A stretch of DNA of 64,000 bases from Sessilibacter corallicola (GCF_021290925.1 NZ_JAJSLX010000002.1:1541749-1605748); one strand, 5' to 3'. Positions 18,202-27,722 are shown, counted from the first letter of the stretch. Translations and numbers: made by a program. The notes: generated by a model not told the origin, from the letters alone.

Positions 18202-19020
18202 TTATTTCAATTTTAATTTTCTGTTGTTAATTTCGGACGATGTATTAGTCATCATTTTTTCGGTTCGAAACATAGACTGGCGGGTCAATTCACCAATTAA
18301 CGGTGCTTCTGGTAAGTTGACCCAGTATTTTTTCGGCATCTCGCTTTGCATGGCTTTTAATTTTAAGCGAGCGGGATTGAAAATGTTCTTGTAGTACGCT
18401 TTCCACAACTCTTCTAATTCGTCGTGCAGTCCTTCGGGCCTTGTCACGCCCTCGGTTTGCCAGGCTTGTTTTGTGTCCCAATGCAGGCACCGATCTGGTG
18501 TTAAAATAGACCAATGCATATTGCTGAATCGCCGGGTAAAAAATGAAACCACCAGCGGTACGATGTAATGTTCGGGTTCAAACCAGGCAATAAAATAGTC
18601 TTTTTCAGGGCTTGAAGCGCAAGGTGTTTTGCGAAAACGAACAAAAGCTTCCATTTTGTGGATGTCGCGCCCAATGGATTTTCTCATCGACATGGCTTTT
18701 GCGATCTGTGGGTCGATATCAAAATTGAGTAAGTGTTTATCTTCGAAAACAAGCCGCCAGGCAATGCTGTAGAGTAGGCCCCAACGACTGTTGTCTCTAT
18801 GGTGACATACGGGTTTGGCCAGCTCTAAAAATGCCTTTGGTATAGAAATAGTTTTTTGTTTGATGGGTAACTCTAAGAAATCAGTATCGTCCTCAGAAAA
18901 CAGCAGATTGCTTTGTTGATCAACTTGCCAGTGAACATCTTCGGGGGGAATTTGTCGGTAGAGTAATTCCCTGGCTTGAGTACGCCATTGCTTGTAGGTT
19001 TCAACTTGGATATTAACCAT
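18202..19020 (-). CDS. TIGR03915-type DNA metabolism protein
   Basis: A 272-residue protein with PPEDVHWQVD near the N-terminus and the block MRKSIGRDIHKMEAFVRFRKTP...YIAWFEPEHYIVPLVVSFFTRRFSNMHWSILTPDRCLHWD (YIAWF is YFIAWF in this copy). This block is characteristic of the TIGR03915/DUF4130 family encoded beside radical SAM DNA modification/repair proteins. It lies 8 bases downstream of such a gene. The biochemical role is unknown; in other genomes the domain is fused to uracil-DNA-glycosylase-like domains, which supports a repair function. Confidence 0.85.
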   Translation of the reverse strand: MVNIQVETYKQWRTQARELLYRQIPPEDVHWQVDQQSNLLFSEDDTDFLELPIKQKTISIPKAFLELAKPVCHHRDNSRWGLLYSIAWRLVFEDKHLLNFDIDPQIAKAMSMRKSIGRDIHKMEAFVRFRKTPCASSPEKDYFIAWFEPEHYIVPLVVSFFTRRFSNMHWSILTPDRCLHWDTKQAWQTEGVTRPEGLHDELEELWKAYYKNIFNPARLKLKAMQSEMPKKYWVNLPEAPLIGELTRQSMFRTEKMMTNTSSEINNRKLKLK

Positions 19021-19028
19021 AAGACACG

Positions 19029-20306
19029 TTAATTAAATAATGATAATTGTTGATTTTCTTGTTTAACAAAGCTCTGTCTTAAATACTGGGAATCCAGTTG
19101 TTTGGGGGTGTGGTCTTGAGTTTCAATAAACGCAGAAACTTTAGAGACCGATACGCCAATTTTTTTCAGGTCTTGGTATCGTAACCGACGAAAATTTCGT
19201 GACTGAATGATTCTGGATGCGCCGATAGCTCCAATGCCCGGAACCCGCAATAAATCTTCACGGGTTGCCGTGTTTATATTAACGGGAAAAAATTCTCGGT
19301 GATTGATGGCCCAGGCCAGTTTTGGGTCTATCTCTAGATCTAACATGCCATCATTGGCGGAATTGTTCTCGCTGATTTCATTGACGTTAAATCCGTAAAA
19401 CCGCAGTAACCAATCGGCTTGGTATAAACGATGTTCACGCATAAGCGGTGGCGATTTTATTGGTAGAACAGCGCTGGCGTCGGGAATAGGGCTGAACGCA
19501 GAGTAATACACCCGTCGCATGCTGTATTTGTTATACAAGTAATGGGATAAGGTGAGAATTTTCTTGTCTGAGGATTCATCGGCACCAACAATCATTTGCG
19601 TGCTTTGACCGGCAGGGGAGTACACAAGTGATTTCTTTTTTTCTCCCGATCGACGAGTAACGGTTACGGCGGATTTTTTTTGAGTTCTACTTTCTTTGGA
19701 TTCATCGATATGATCTTTAAGTTGCGTCATAGATTGATGAATGGTCGAAGGGTCTTTTTCTGGTGCGTATTGTTTCAGAGATTTCTTGGACGGTAATTCT
19801 ATATTGATGCTTAATCGATCTGCGTATAAACCGGCTTGTTGAAGCAGTTCTGGGCTGGCATCGGGAATGGTTTTTAAATGAATATAGCCGCGAAAGTCGT
19901 GGGTTTTACGCAGTGTTTTAGCAACACTTACGAGCTGCTCCATGGTGTAGTCGGAAGATTGAATAATACCGGAGCTTAAAAACAAACCCTCAATATAATT
20001 ACGTTTGTAAAAATCTAGGGTTAAATTGACAATTTCTTCGACGCTAAAACGCGCTCTTTGTACATCGCTAGAAGATCGGTTAATGCAGTAGCTGCAATCG
20101 TAAATGCAGAAGTTGGTTAACAGTATTTTTAAAAGGGAAACGCATCGGCCGTCGGGTGTGTAACTGTGACAAATTCCCATGCCGCCGGAAGTGGAGCCAA
20201 TGCCTTTGCCTTTTTTAGAATCGCGTTTGATAGAACCGCTACTTGCGCAGGATGCATCGTATTTTGCTGCATCGGCTAATATTGCTAATTTATGCAGGGT
20301 TTTCAT
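19029..20306 (-). CDS. Putative DNA modification/repair radical SAM protein
   Basis: A 425-residue protein. CIYDCSYCINR (about residues 91-101) is the CxxxCxxC [4Fe-4S]/SAM motif, and a CASSG and GICHSYTPDGRC region precedes it, as in the TIGR03916 family. The C-terminus carries a helix-hairpin-helix-like stretch REDLLRVPGIGAIGASRIIQ (about 350-370) that would contact DNA. It is the upstream gene of the TIGR03915 partner. A LexA box sits 15 bases before the ATG, so the pair should be SOS-induced. The actual lesion or reaction is not known. Confidence 0.9.
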   Translation of the reverse strand: MKTLHKLAILADAAKYDASCASSGSIKRDSKKGKGIGSTSGGMGICHSYTPDGRCVSLLKILLTNFCIYDCSYCINRSSSDVQRARFSVEEIVNLTLDFYKRNYIEGLFLSSGIIQSSDYTMEQLVSVAKTLRKTHDFRGYIHLKTIPDASPELLQQAGLYADRLSINIELPSKKSLKQYAPEKDPSTIHQSMTQLKDHIDESKESRTQKKSAVTVTRRSGEKKKSLVYSPAGQSTQMIVGADESSDKKILTLSHYLYNKYSMRRVYYSAFSPIPDASAVLPIKSPPLMREHRLYQADWLLRFYGFNVNEISENNSANDGMLDLEIDPKLAWAINHREFFPVNINTATREDLLRVPGIGAIGASRIIQSRNFRRLRYQDLKKIGVSVSKVSAFIETQDHTPKQLDSQYLRQSFVKQENQQLSLFN

Positions 20307-20320
20307 AAACTTTACCGATA

Positions 20321-20340
20321 TACTGTTTATAAATACAGTA
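20321..20340. promoter_or_regulatory. LexA box (SOS operator)
   Basis: TACTGTTTATAAATACAGTA contains the gammaproteobacterial LexA consensus CTGT-N8-ACAG and is nearly identical to the ideal sequence. It lies 15 bases upstream of the radical SAM gene (minus strand). Confidence 0.9.
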
Positions 20341-20407
20341 TATCGGGTGTTTACCAGTCGCTCAAGTAAAATTACCAGCCAGCAGGGTCAATAAACGGAT
20401 TGGGTGG

Positions 20408-21403
20408 TTAATCAAACCACTGCTCGGCAAGATCCAAAGCGGATAAGTACGCGCCTTCAACCCGGCCACCGACGAGCCAATCGCCAATTGCGGCAATGTT
20501 GGATGTCTTATCAAAGAGTATTTTCGGTTGTTCGTAATTGCTTTTTAAGCGGGCGTAACGCCAATAATGGCGATAGTGGTGTACTAACTCCAGTGGCGAG
20601 TGTGTATGCTGTTGGAGTTTGCTGTTCAGCCAGTTTATGCCAATTTGAACCATCGCGTCTTCGCTGTGCTTGTCTTTATCGCGTGACCAATCGGCGGAAA
20701 AATGCAACATCCAGAGATCGTCGTATTCTGGGTTGGCAGCACGTTGAGGGCGAGCCGACAAGCGAGATAACCAGGCAACGGTATTGTCACCAAAAACACC
20801 TTGAACATCGGCATTAACTGTTCCGCGAGTGGCAAGAGCGAGCGTCCAACAGGGCTCGTCGATTTGTTGTGGAATTCGAGTTTTTAAGGCCGTGCCAGAT
20901 AGGAGTTTGGCACTTTGTTCGGCCGGTGCACTCACAATTACTGCGTCGAAAGACTCATCCAAAAAGTGGTCGTGTTTATCTTGCAGGCGCCACTGGTTGT
21001 TTTCGGATGTGTGGTGTAAGGCTTGTATTTCCGTACTTACTTGGATATTCAAGCCCGTTGATAATGAATGGGCAATGCTGTTCATTTGCGCGGTGCCAAC
21101 ATAGCGCTCGGTGTTATCTGGGCTTGGACTGACACCTTCGTCCGTCGTTACAAACGGGGTGAAATCCCAGCGTTCGGCGGCGCCTTCTTGTAACCATGTT
21201 GCCAATTGCTTTTTGAATCTAGAGTCGTATGCTGTGAAGTATTGTGCACCAATATCAATGGTTCCCCAATCCAAACGTTTTGCTGCTAAGCGGCCACCAC
21301 GTCCGCGTGATTTTTCGAAGACCATAACGTCATGGCCTTGTTGTTGGGACAATTGGGAAAAAGTTAATCCAGCAATTCCAGCCCCGATTACCGCAACTTT
21401 CAT
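20408..21403 (-). CDS. Renalase-like FAD-dependent oxidoreductase
   Basis: A 331-residue amine-oxidase-like flavoprotein. MKVAVIGAGIAGLTFSQLSQQQGHDVMVFEKSRGRGGRLA is the dinucleotide-binding motif, followed by DIGAQYFTA and the C-terminal IAAIGDWLVGGRVEGAYLSALDLAE that contacts FAD. It begins 19 bases after the cryptochrome stop on the same strand, a pairing common in marine bacteria. It may oxidise a reduced nicotinamide isomer, as bacterial renalases do (inference). Confidence 0.85.
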   Translation of the reverse strand: MKVAVIGAGIAGLTFSQLSQQQGHDVMVFEKSRGRGGRLAAKRLDWGTIDIGAQYFTAYDSRFKKQLATWLQEGAAERWDFTPFVTTDEGVSPSPDNTERYVGTAQMNSIAHSLSTGLNIQVSTEIQALHHTSENNQWRLQDKHDHFLDESFDAVIVSAPAEQSAKLLSGTALKTRIPQQIDEPCWTLALATRGTVNADVQGVFGDNTVAWLSRLSARPQRAANPEYDDLWMLHFSADWSRDKDKHSEDAMVQIGINWLNSKLQQHTHSPLELVHHYRHYWRYARLKSNYEQPKILFDKTSNIAAIGDWLVGGRVEGAYLSALDLAEQWFD

Positions 21404-21422
21404 TGATTTAATTCCTTAAAGA

Positions 21423-22787
21423 TCATATAGCTATTGTTAAAGAGTTTTGATTTAACCAGCGCCGAATAAATCGCTGCGCGGGATCGTACAACGCTTGTTG
21501 TTTTTGAATATTAAAATGCCGTTTACCTCTTGGGTCTGTTCCTACTCCGGCTAAATATTGCCAATTTCCCCAGTTTGAAGCGACATCATAGTCGATGAGT
21601 TGTTGTTCAAAATACGCCGCGCCGTATCGCCAATCCAAATTTAATTCATTGACAAAATAACTGGCCACCAACTGTCTTCCTCGATTCGACATAAATCCCG
21701 TTGCGTTAAGTTGATGCATTAAGGCGTTCACTAAAGGTTCTGCGGTATTGCCTTCACACCAAGATTGGAATGCCGTTGGCGAAAAATGCGATGTGATTTG
21801 AGTTTGTTTTATACCAGAGCTTTGAAAAAGGCGCGTTTTTGCTGACATTGCTAACCATTGGAAATATTCTCGCCACAATAATTCAAAGGCAATCCAATAG
21901 GTTGATTCGTTGGCTTTTACGTGAGCTTCAAAATTTTGGAGTTCGGTCAGTATTGTGTTAACCGACACACAACCTTGGGCCAACCATAAAGAAAACTTTG
22001 TTGAATTTTCCCAGCCGTCTAATTCATTTCTAACCTCTTTATACGTGGTTGGCTGAGATGTGCTGAAATAGTTTTTAAGGTGTTTTAACCCTTCGGTTTC
22101 TCCACCGGTAACGGGGTAGTAATTTTTGCTAGCATTAATGGCGGAAATAGAAGGATGCTCTGTTAACTCATTCAAGGTACTTGCAAAAGCCCGTGGCATC
22201 GCTTTTATTTTTGGTGTTTTCTGTAGGTTGTCGATGTAGCTTGTGCTTTCAACTTTTTTTCTAAATTTGGAAAAACTAACAGGAAAGTCGCCTAAATCAA
22301 TAGGTAAATTCGTTTGAGAAAAAATTGTGTAGGTTGGTGCTTCAATAAATGATAGCGATGAATGCCGTTGCTTTAGCGATTTCCAGAATTGATTTTCGTG
22401 AACACCGATTTGCTGGCTGCGAAAGATCGCATCAATAGCATGTTGTGTCGTTAATTTGGCGATAACTTCTAACGGGTGGTCGTAATAAATAACCAAGTGT
22501 TGGCCGAGCTGTTCGAGTGATCGGTTTAAATCCATAAGTGATTGATAGAGAAATTGCCAGCGGTGCTCACCAATTGGCTTCAAACCATAGGTATTTTCAG
22601 TAAAAGCTTGTGGGGCAACAATATAAACACACAGCAGTTGTTCGGATGCTTCACAGGCTTGCTGTAACGCAAGATTATCATCAATGCGTAAGTCGTTAGT
22701 AAACAGATAGATACTTTTCCCATAGGCTTTGGTAGCCGATGGGTTTGGCTTATTTTGGTTTGCATCATTGATGTTTTGATCATTCAT
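21423..22787 (-). CDS. DASH-type cryptochrome / photolyase
   Basis: A 454-residue FAD photoreceptor. SIYLFTNDLRIDDNLALQQA opens the antenna domain. The C-terminal FAD domain carries FELLWREYFQWLA, the segment TGFMSNRGRQLVASYFVNEL and WRYGAAYFEQQLIDYDVASNWGNWQYLAGVGTDPR, which are conserved in the DASH subgroup. DASH proteins repair cyclobutane dimers, preferentially in single-stranded DNA. It sits in a block with a second photolyase-related gene and the renalase-like enzyme. Confidence 0.92.
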   Translation of the reverse strand: MNDQNINDANQNKPNPSATKAYGKSIYLFTNDLRIDDNLALQQACEASEQLLCVYIVAPQAFTENTYGLKPIGEHRWQFLYQSLMDLNRSLEQLGQHLVIYYDHPLEVIAKLTTQHAIDAIFRSQQIGVHENQFWKSLKQRHSSLSFIEAPTYTIFSQTNLPIDLGDFPVSFSKFRKKVESTSYIDNLQKTPKIKAMPRAFASTLNELTEHPSISAINASKNYYPVTGGETEGLKHLKNYFSTSQPTTYKEVRNELDGWENSTKFSLWLAQGCVSVNTILTELQNFEAHVKANESTYWIAFELLWREYFQWLAMSAKTRLFQSSGIKQTQITSHFSPTAFQSWCEGNTAEPLVNALMHQLNATGFMSNRGRQLVASYFVNELNLDWRYGAAYFEQQLIDYDVASNWGNWQYLAGVGTDPRGKRHFNIQKQQALYDPAQRFIRRWLNQNSLTIAI

Positions 22788-22853
22788 CGTCGATAGCTCC
22801 TGTCGAGTGCCTCTGTCAATAGCTTTTATCGAATAGTCTCTTTAATCTTGGTT

Positions 22854-24422
22854 TTACAGAGAACTTAAATTATCGATGCACCATTGTGCGCGTGCTAACG
22901 TGGCTTGTTGCGTTTCTGCGCCGAGTTTATTCCAGTTACGATATATCATTATATTTCTTGGGTTGTTTGCGAGCCGTGTTTGATGCTTATGCATAAAATT
23001 CCAGTACAAGCTGTTAAACGGACAGGAATTTTCCGAAGTTTTTTGTTTGATGTCGTAAAAACAGTGTTTGCAGTAATCGCTCATTTTATTGATGTAATTG
23101 CCGCTGGCAGAATAGGGTTTGGTCGCAACATAACCGCCATCGGCGAATAAACTCATGCCATGGGTGTTGGGCATTTCTACCCATTCAATCGCATCAATGT
23201 AAATGCCCAAATACCAGGCGTTGACTTCCTCTGGGCTAATACCGGTAAGTAGGCAAAAATTACCGGTCACCATAAGCCGTTGTATGTGATGTGCGTAGGC
23301 GTATTTTAGTGATTGGCCAATGGCTTGTTTCATACAGGCCATTTTCGTGCTGCCATCCCAAAAGTATTTGGGCAGTTTATTGTGTGCCGATAATTCATTG
23401 GTGTTTGGGTATTCAGGCATATTGATCCAATACACACAGCGAATGTATTCTCTCCACCCCAGAATTTGTCGAACAAATCCTTCTACTTGCGGCAAGGTAA
23501 TCACCGTTGGTGCGCTGTGGTATGCCTGTATTGCCGCTGTGATAACTTCCATCGGGTGAATTTGTTTGGTATTCAACGAAAATGATAACCGAGAGTGATA
23601 AAGTGACCACTGAAATGGGTGATCTCCAATCATGGCATCTTGGAAACGGCCGAAGTTCGGCAAGCAATATTCACAAAAATAGTCGAGCAATTGCAACGAT
23701 TGTGTTCGTGTTACCGGCCATAAGAGATAGGCGTCGTACTCGCCAAAATAGGGTATGTTATGGGCTTTAATTCGCTGAAAATACGCATCAACGGCAGTGC
23801 CAAACATCATCGGTTGCGGAATATGCGCTAAATCTTTGGTTTTTATTTTTTCTCTGTTTTGTGAATCGTAATTCCATTGCCCGCCTTCTGGGCTTTCGCT
23901 GTCCATAAGGATATCGAAACGCTTGCGCATTTTTCGATAAAAAGATTCCATGCGGTTATGCTGTTGTGGTTTAACGTAGGTGCGAATCTTTTCGAGGGGA
24001 ATTAAAAAGTGCTCGCTGTTGGTTTCGTTTATCTGAGTCTCACCTAATGCTTGCGGTAACAATTTTCGCAACTGAGTGAGCAGGCGATATTCGTCCGGTT
24101 GTTGGTATTCCAATACATCAGCATTGGCACTGGCAGTGATAGTGGCTAGCAGCTCGATAATGGACGAAAAATGCTCGGTTTCGTCGAGGGTTAGATGTAA
24201 TACCTGGTGTCCTTTGTGGGTTAGCTCTTGCGCAAAGCTTTCCATTGCTGAAAAAAAAGCACACAGCTTTTGAATATGGTGTTTTACGTACGTCGCTTCC
24301 TGTTTGAGTTCGGCAATAACGTACAAGACGGTTTCATCAATGGAATTGAACCAAGAGTGTTGACTGTTGAGTTGATCGCCCAAAATCAAGCGCACGGTAC
24401 GGTAATTTTTATCGATCTTCAT
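22854..24422 (-). CDS. Photolyase-related protein (FeS-BCP / PhrB-like)
   Basis: A 522-residue protein of the deoxyribodipyrimidine photolyase-related family. The N-terminus RTVRLILGDQLNSQHSWF is typical, GWREYIRCVYW and MVTGNFCLLTGISPEEVNAWYLGIYIDAIEWVEMPNTHGMS form the FAD region, and C-terminal cysteines in YCKHCFYDIKQ and SCPFNSLYW suit the [4Fe-4S] cluster of this clade. Characterised members repair (6-4) photoproducts. It is encoded just upstream of the DASH cryptochrome on the same strand. Confidence 0.92.
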   Translation of the reverse strand: MKIDKNYRTVRLILGDQLNSQHSWFNSIDETVLYVIAELKQEATYVKHHIQKLCAFFSAMESFAQELTHKGHQVLHLTLDETEHFSSIIELLATITASANADVLEYQQPDEYRLLTQLRKLLPQALGETQINETNSEHFLIPLEKIRTYVKPQQHNRMESFYRKMRKRFDILMDSESPEGGQWNYDSQNREKIKTKDLAHIPQPMMFGTAVDAYFQRIKAHNIPYFGEYDAYLLWPVTRTQSLQLLDYFCEYCLPNFGRFQDAMIGDHPFQWSLYHSRLSFSLNTKQIHPMEVITAAIQAYHSAPTVITLPQVEGFVRQILGWREYIRCVYWINMPEYPNTNELSAHNKLPKYFWDGSTKMACMKQAIGQSLKYAYAHHIQRLMVTGNFCLLTGISPEEVNAWYLGIYIDAIEWVEMPNTHGMSLFADGGYVATKPYSASGNYINKMSDYCKHCFYDIKQKTSENSCPFNSLYWNFMHKHQTRLANNPRNIMIYRNWNKLGAETQQATLARAQWCIDNLSSL

Positions 24423-24712
24423 AACAGGCCAAAAGCTCAGTCAAATGAGGGCTATACGCAGCAACTTTGAAAACGTATCAACGGCTTATCGGATTTTTCG
24501 CACAGGCTTGATTGGGCAATTGGCACCAAGAGGGAAAAATAACGCTGATCAACGAAGGTATTTTGAGAGTATTTAGAATGAGTAACTTGTGATAAATACT
24601 ATAGAGGGTTATGCAGAATGGGTGTTATAATTTTGAACGAATAATTTAAATATTCCAAAAAGTTTAAAAAAACTCATTCTTATATTTTTAAAATATTTCA
24701 TTTAAAAACCCG

Positions 24713-25684
24713 ATGAAGACTCATAATAAGAGACCTGTGAAAGTGAACATTCAAATGAAACGTGCTCGAAAGTTGCTAAAAGCGGCCGGTTTTTCAATGC
24801 TTTCTGCGGTCAGTGCCGCGGCATTGGCTGTCGAAAACACCGAGTTATTAACGGTGGATGCGGCGGTAAACAGTAAGGTGTTGGATGGTGTAGCATCTGG
24901 TTTAGGTAAAGGCGCAAAAGTTGATAGCCTTACAGTGTTTGAATGCGGCCGCGTGGAAGCACCCGATCGCTCTCACTGGTCTCCGGGTGTTGATGTTGGT
25001 GTTGCCCATAAAATGGTGGCGAGTTGTTACTTGATTCGCCATGGAGACAAGCTCATGGTTTGGGATACCGGGATTCCGGCACCAGTTGCTAAGCTTGAAA
25101 ACGGATTGTCGATTGCCGGTGGTAAAATCAATTTGTTTTTAGACAAACCATTCCCGGCCTTGCTAAAAGAAAACGGTATATCACCGGCTTCTGTTGAGTA
25201 CTTGGCAATGTCGCACATGCACGCTGACCATACCGGTAACGCAAATGCGTTTACCAACGCCAACTGGTTTATTCAAGAAGCCGAATACAACGCCGCCTTT
25301 GGTGAAGACGCTCCCAAATTTAATTTCCGCAAAGCCACTTACGCAAAGCTTGATCAAAGTAAAGTGGTTAAGCTCAATGGTCACCACGACGTATTCGGTG
25401 ACGGGTCTGTGGTTATTATTCCAGCACCGGGCCACACACCGGGGCACCAAGTGTTGTACGTTAATTTAGAGTCTGGTCCGGTTATTTTATCGGGCGATTT
25501 ATGGCATTTTGCCTCTAACTATCATTTTTCTCGTGTGCCTGGTTTCAATTACGACGTTAAGCAAACCCGAGCGAGCATGAAAATGATTGATGCATTAGCT
25601 GCGGTTTCTGGAGCTAAAATCATTCTCCAGCACGACCACGACGGCAACCAAAAAATTCCTCACGCGCCCAAATCTGTACGCTAA
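24713..25684 (+). CDS. Exported metallo-beta-lactamase-fold hydrolase, AHL-lactonase-like
   Basis: A hydrolase of about 310-323 residues. The start is ambiguous: ATG 24713, GTG 24737 or ATG 24755 would all retain the hydrophobic segment FSMLSAVSAAALAVE that serves as signal. The dinuclear zinc motif HMHADH appears in YLAMSHMHADHTGNANAF (about residue 165), with later ligands in PGHTPGHQ and SGDLWHF. The arrangement resembles N-acyl homoserine lactonases and related exported lactonases. No signalling genes are nearby, so the substrate is uncertain. The 290-base gap upstream is AT-rich and holds no gene that I can see. Confidence 0.82.
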   Translation: MKTHNKRPVKVNIQMKRARKLLKAAGFSMLSAVSAAALAVENTELLTVDAAVNSKVLDGVASGLGKGAKVDSLTVFECGRVEAPDRSHWSPGVDVGVAHKMVASCYLIRHGDKLMVWDTGIPAPVAKLENGLSIAGGKINLFLDKPFPALLKENGISPASVEYLAMSHMHADHTGNANAFTNANWFIQEAEYNAAFGEDAPKFNFRKATYAKLDQSKVVKLNGHHDVFGDGSVVIIPAPGHTPGHQVLYVNLESGPVILSGDLWHFASNYHFSRVPGFNYDVKQTRASMKMIDALAAVSGAKIILQHDHDGNQKIPHAPKSVR

Positions 25685-25699
25685 CTAGCGAATCTTATT

Positions 25700-25743
25700 G
25701 ATAAACAAGCGGTTGCTTTTAAGCTTGCAGCCGTTTGTTTGTC
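25700..25743 (+). terminator. Hairpin after the metallo-hydrolase
   Basis: AAACAAGCGGTTGC pairs (with G-U pairs) with GCAGCCGTTTGTTT around a short loop and is followed by T-rich sequence. Confidence 0.6.
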
Positions 25744-25880
25744 TTTATGTCTTGTTCTTTTTTCTCTTTCTCTTTTCGTGCTCAATCGTATGACGATTTA
25801 GTTTCGCTCAGAAACTATCCATTGATGGCGTTCAGCAATTTAGTTACCATGATAACTAAATTAAAGAGAGGAGAGTGTTT

Positions 25881-26165
25881 ATGTTGTGCCTAGTTGCTTT
25901 TATCACCCCCAAACAAGAATTTTATCAAACGGCAAAGCAAGCCATTGTTGATATACTCGAAGTCACACGAGCAGAGGAAGGCTGCATTACTTTTTGGTTG
26001 CACGAAAACCAGGAAGAAAATCAACTGTGTTTGTACGAGCAATTCACGAGCCAAGAAGCGCTGGATGAACACTACGCCAAGCCTTACATTAAACCGGTGT
26101 TTGAGGCTTATGAAGCTTGGCTTGAAAAACCGGTTGAAATTACAAAGCTAAAATTATTGGGATAA
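25881..26165 (+). CDS. Antibiotic biosynthesis monooxygenase (ABM) domain protein
   Basis: A 94-residue single-domain protein of the dimeric alpha+beta-barrel fold. The signature EEGCITFWLHENQEENQLCLYEQFTSQEALDEHYAKPYIKPV matches YgiN/ABM monooxygenases (quinol or small aromatic oxidation, or heme-degrading relatives). ATG 25881 follows GAGAGGAGAG with good spacing; GTG 25875 is in frame but less likely. It forms an apparent operon with the MarR regulator 10 bases downstream. Confidence 0.88.
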   Translation: MLCLVAFITPKQEFYQTAKQAIVDILEVTRAEEGCITFWLHENQEENQLCLYEQFTSQEALDEHYAKPYIKPVFEAYEAWLEKPVEITKLKLLG

Positions 26166-26175
26166 ACATCCGCCT

Positions 26176-26607
26176 ATGTTTTTTTTGAAAGAGTTACCTG
26201 CCAGGGCGATGATTGAGAATTACAGTCGCCAATTTAAGGAACTCGATGTCGATAATGTTGAGAAGACGCTGATCACGTTGAGAAATGCGAGTTTATTGTT
26301 GCGTGAGTTGGAAGACTATTTTGCTCAGTACGGTTTATCGCAATTAAAATTTCTTATTCTTATCGTGATTGATCGAGAACTGGAGCGTACTTCTCTAACG
26401 TCGGCTGAAATTGCTGATAGAATTGACGTATCTAAACCGGTGTTGAGCAGAACCATCAATAAGCTGCTGGATGATGAACTACTTCTCGTAAAAGCAGATG
26501 ATTGTGACGGTCGAGTTAAACATTTATCGCTTTCTAAGCAAGGGAAAAAAACCTTAAATACCCTGTTGCCTGACTACTATTTATTAATCAATCGATTCAA
26601 CTTATGA
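26176..26607 (+). CDS. MarR-family transcriptional regulator
   Basis: A 143-residue winged-helix protein. LTSAEIADRIDVSKPVLSRTINKLLDDELLLVKADDCDGRVKHLSLSKQGKKTL (about residues 75-128) is the MarR DNA-recognition helix and wing, with the DxR motif conserved as DGR. The translation start could be ATG 26176 or the internal ATG at codon 12. It lies between the ABM monooxygenase and the DUF2798 gene and probably regulates them in response to a phenolic or quinone-like ligand (inference). Confidence 0.88.
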   Translation: MFFLKELPARAMIENYSRQFKELDVDNVEKTLITLRNASLLLRELEDYFAQYGLSQLKFLILIVIDRELERTSLTSAEIADRIDVSKPVLSRTINKLLDDELLLVKADDCDGRVKHLSLSKQGKKTLNTLLPDYYLLINRFNL

Positions 26608-26828
26608 AACATAGAATACTTTTTACTGTGCTTATGTCAGGTATGTTGTCATTCTTTATGACATTATGGATTACTTACATCAATATTGGTGTTGGCTCGG
26701 GTTTTGTGAGCAAGTGGTTGTTTGCTTTTTTATTAGCATGGCCGGCTGCGGGAATTATTTCTTTTGTGGTTTCGCCCATTGCGCAACGAATTACAGCGGC
26801 GATTCTCGGACCTGTTAACAGCCACTGA
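26604..26828 (+). CDS. DUF2798 membrane protein
   Basis: A 74-residue protein with two transmembrane helices (about residues 5-27 and 38-58). FMTLWITYINIGVGSGFVSKWLFAFLLAWPAAGIISFVVSPIAQRIT is the DUF2798 pattern. The ATG overlaps the MarR stop (ATGA), showing translational coupling. The function is unknown. Confidence 0.88.
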   Translation: MKHRILFTVLMSGMLSFFMTLWITYINIGVGSGFVSKWLFAFLLAWPAAGIISFVVSPIAQRITAAILGPVNSH

Positions 26829-26940
26829 ATCAATTAACTGTCATTAAATCAATTTAACTGCTAAACGTTTTTCGGTAATGCTCTTCGTTGCTATGGCAGA
26901 GTGGTATGACAAGAAACTATGGCTGGGCGATGTCCAGACA

Positions 26941-27696
26941 TTATTCAATGTTTTTATCCAGCGGCCACTGGCCACAAATTTCAAACGGGGCCACCATTGA
27001 TACCCACTTTACTGGATGTAATTTTTCTTTCGGAAGGAGAGACGCATCTTGGTAAGAGGCTTTGCGGTATTTTTTATCGAGCTTGGCAAAGTCCGTGTGT
27101 AAGGCATTGAGCGTATCGGTTGACATTAAGCGAAAGGAACTTGAAAACGTCGATCCGGTTTCGCCGTCGTGATCGCACACGTATTCAAGGAAAAAATGAT
27201 TGCGCTGTCGAACCACTTCACCGAGTGGGCCATCCAACTGCATTAAAATTCTGCCTTCAATTAACAATCGAAACTGATTGTTTGCCGACAATTCAATAAA
27301 CCCTTGTTTATCCAAATCGCGCAAATAGCGGAAGGTGGTAACTTCACTGAGTTCGTATCGACTTTTGATGGTTTCCAAGCTGTATTGCGCTGTCAGAAAA
27401 AACAGGAAAGAAAAATGAGACGGGTTGTCTCGCAAAAATTCTTCTTGTTGGTCGGTTAGCTTGGTTGCGGCTTCGTTGTGTTGGCGTGAAATATCAAGTA
27501 AGTCGTAGACAGAGATATTAATAGCGTCGCATAATTCATTGAGCCGACTTAACGAACAGTCTTTTTCTCGAAAGAGACGTTTAATGGTTTGCTCTGACAC
27601 CCCAATGCGTTCAGCAACATCTTTGTAGGTAACACCGCGAGCTTTAAAAGCCTGCTTTAAGGCGAGGGTAATTTCAAAGTGGGCGACTTCCTGCAT
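26941..27696 (-). CDS. XRE-type helix-turn-helix transcriptional regulator
   Basis: A 251-residue protein. The N-terminal helix-turn-helix GVTYKDVAERIGVSEQTIKRLFREKDCSLSRLNELCDAINISVYDLL covers about residues 21-67. The remaining 180 residues form a second winged-helix-like region (VTTFRYLRDLDKQGFIEL) and an uncharacterised C-terminal domain. It is divergent from the SMP-30-like gene across a 144-base gap containing a perfect inverted repeat, so it probably controls that gene and itself. Confidence 0.82.
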   Translation of the reverse strand: MQEVAHFEITLALKQAFKARGVTYKDVAERIGVSEQTIKRLFREKDCSLSRLNELCDAINISVYDLLDISRQHNEAATKLTDQQEEFLRDNPSHFSFLFFLTAQYSLETIKSRYELSEVTTFRYLRDLDKQGFIELSANNQFRLLIEGRILMQLDGPLGEVVRQRNHFFLEYVCDHDGETGSTFSSSFRLMSTDTLNALHTDFAKLDKKYRKASYQDASLLPKEKLHPVKWVSMVAPFEICGQWPLDKNIE

Positions 27697-27722
27697 GCGA
27701 TGCTCCTGCGTGGGTCATATCG

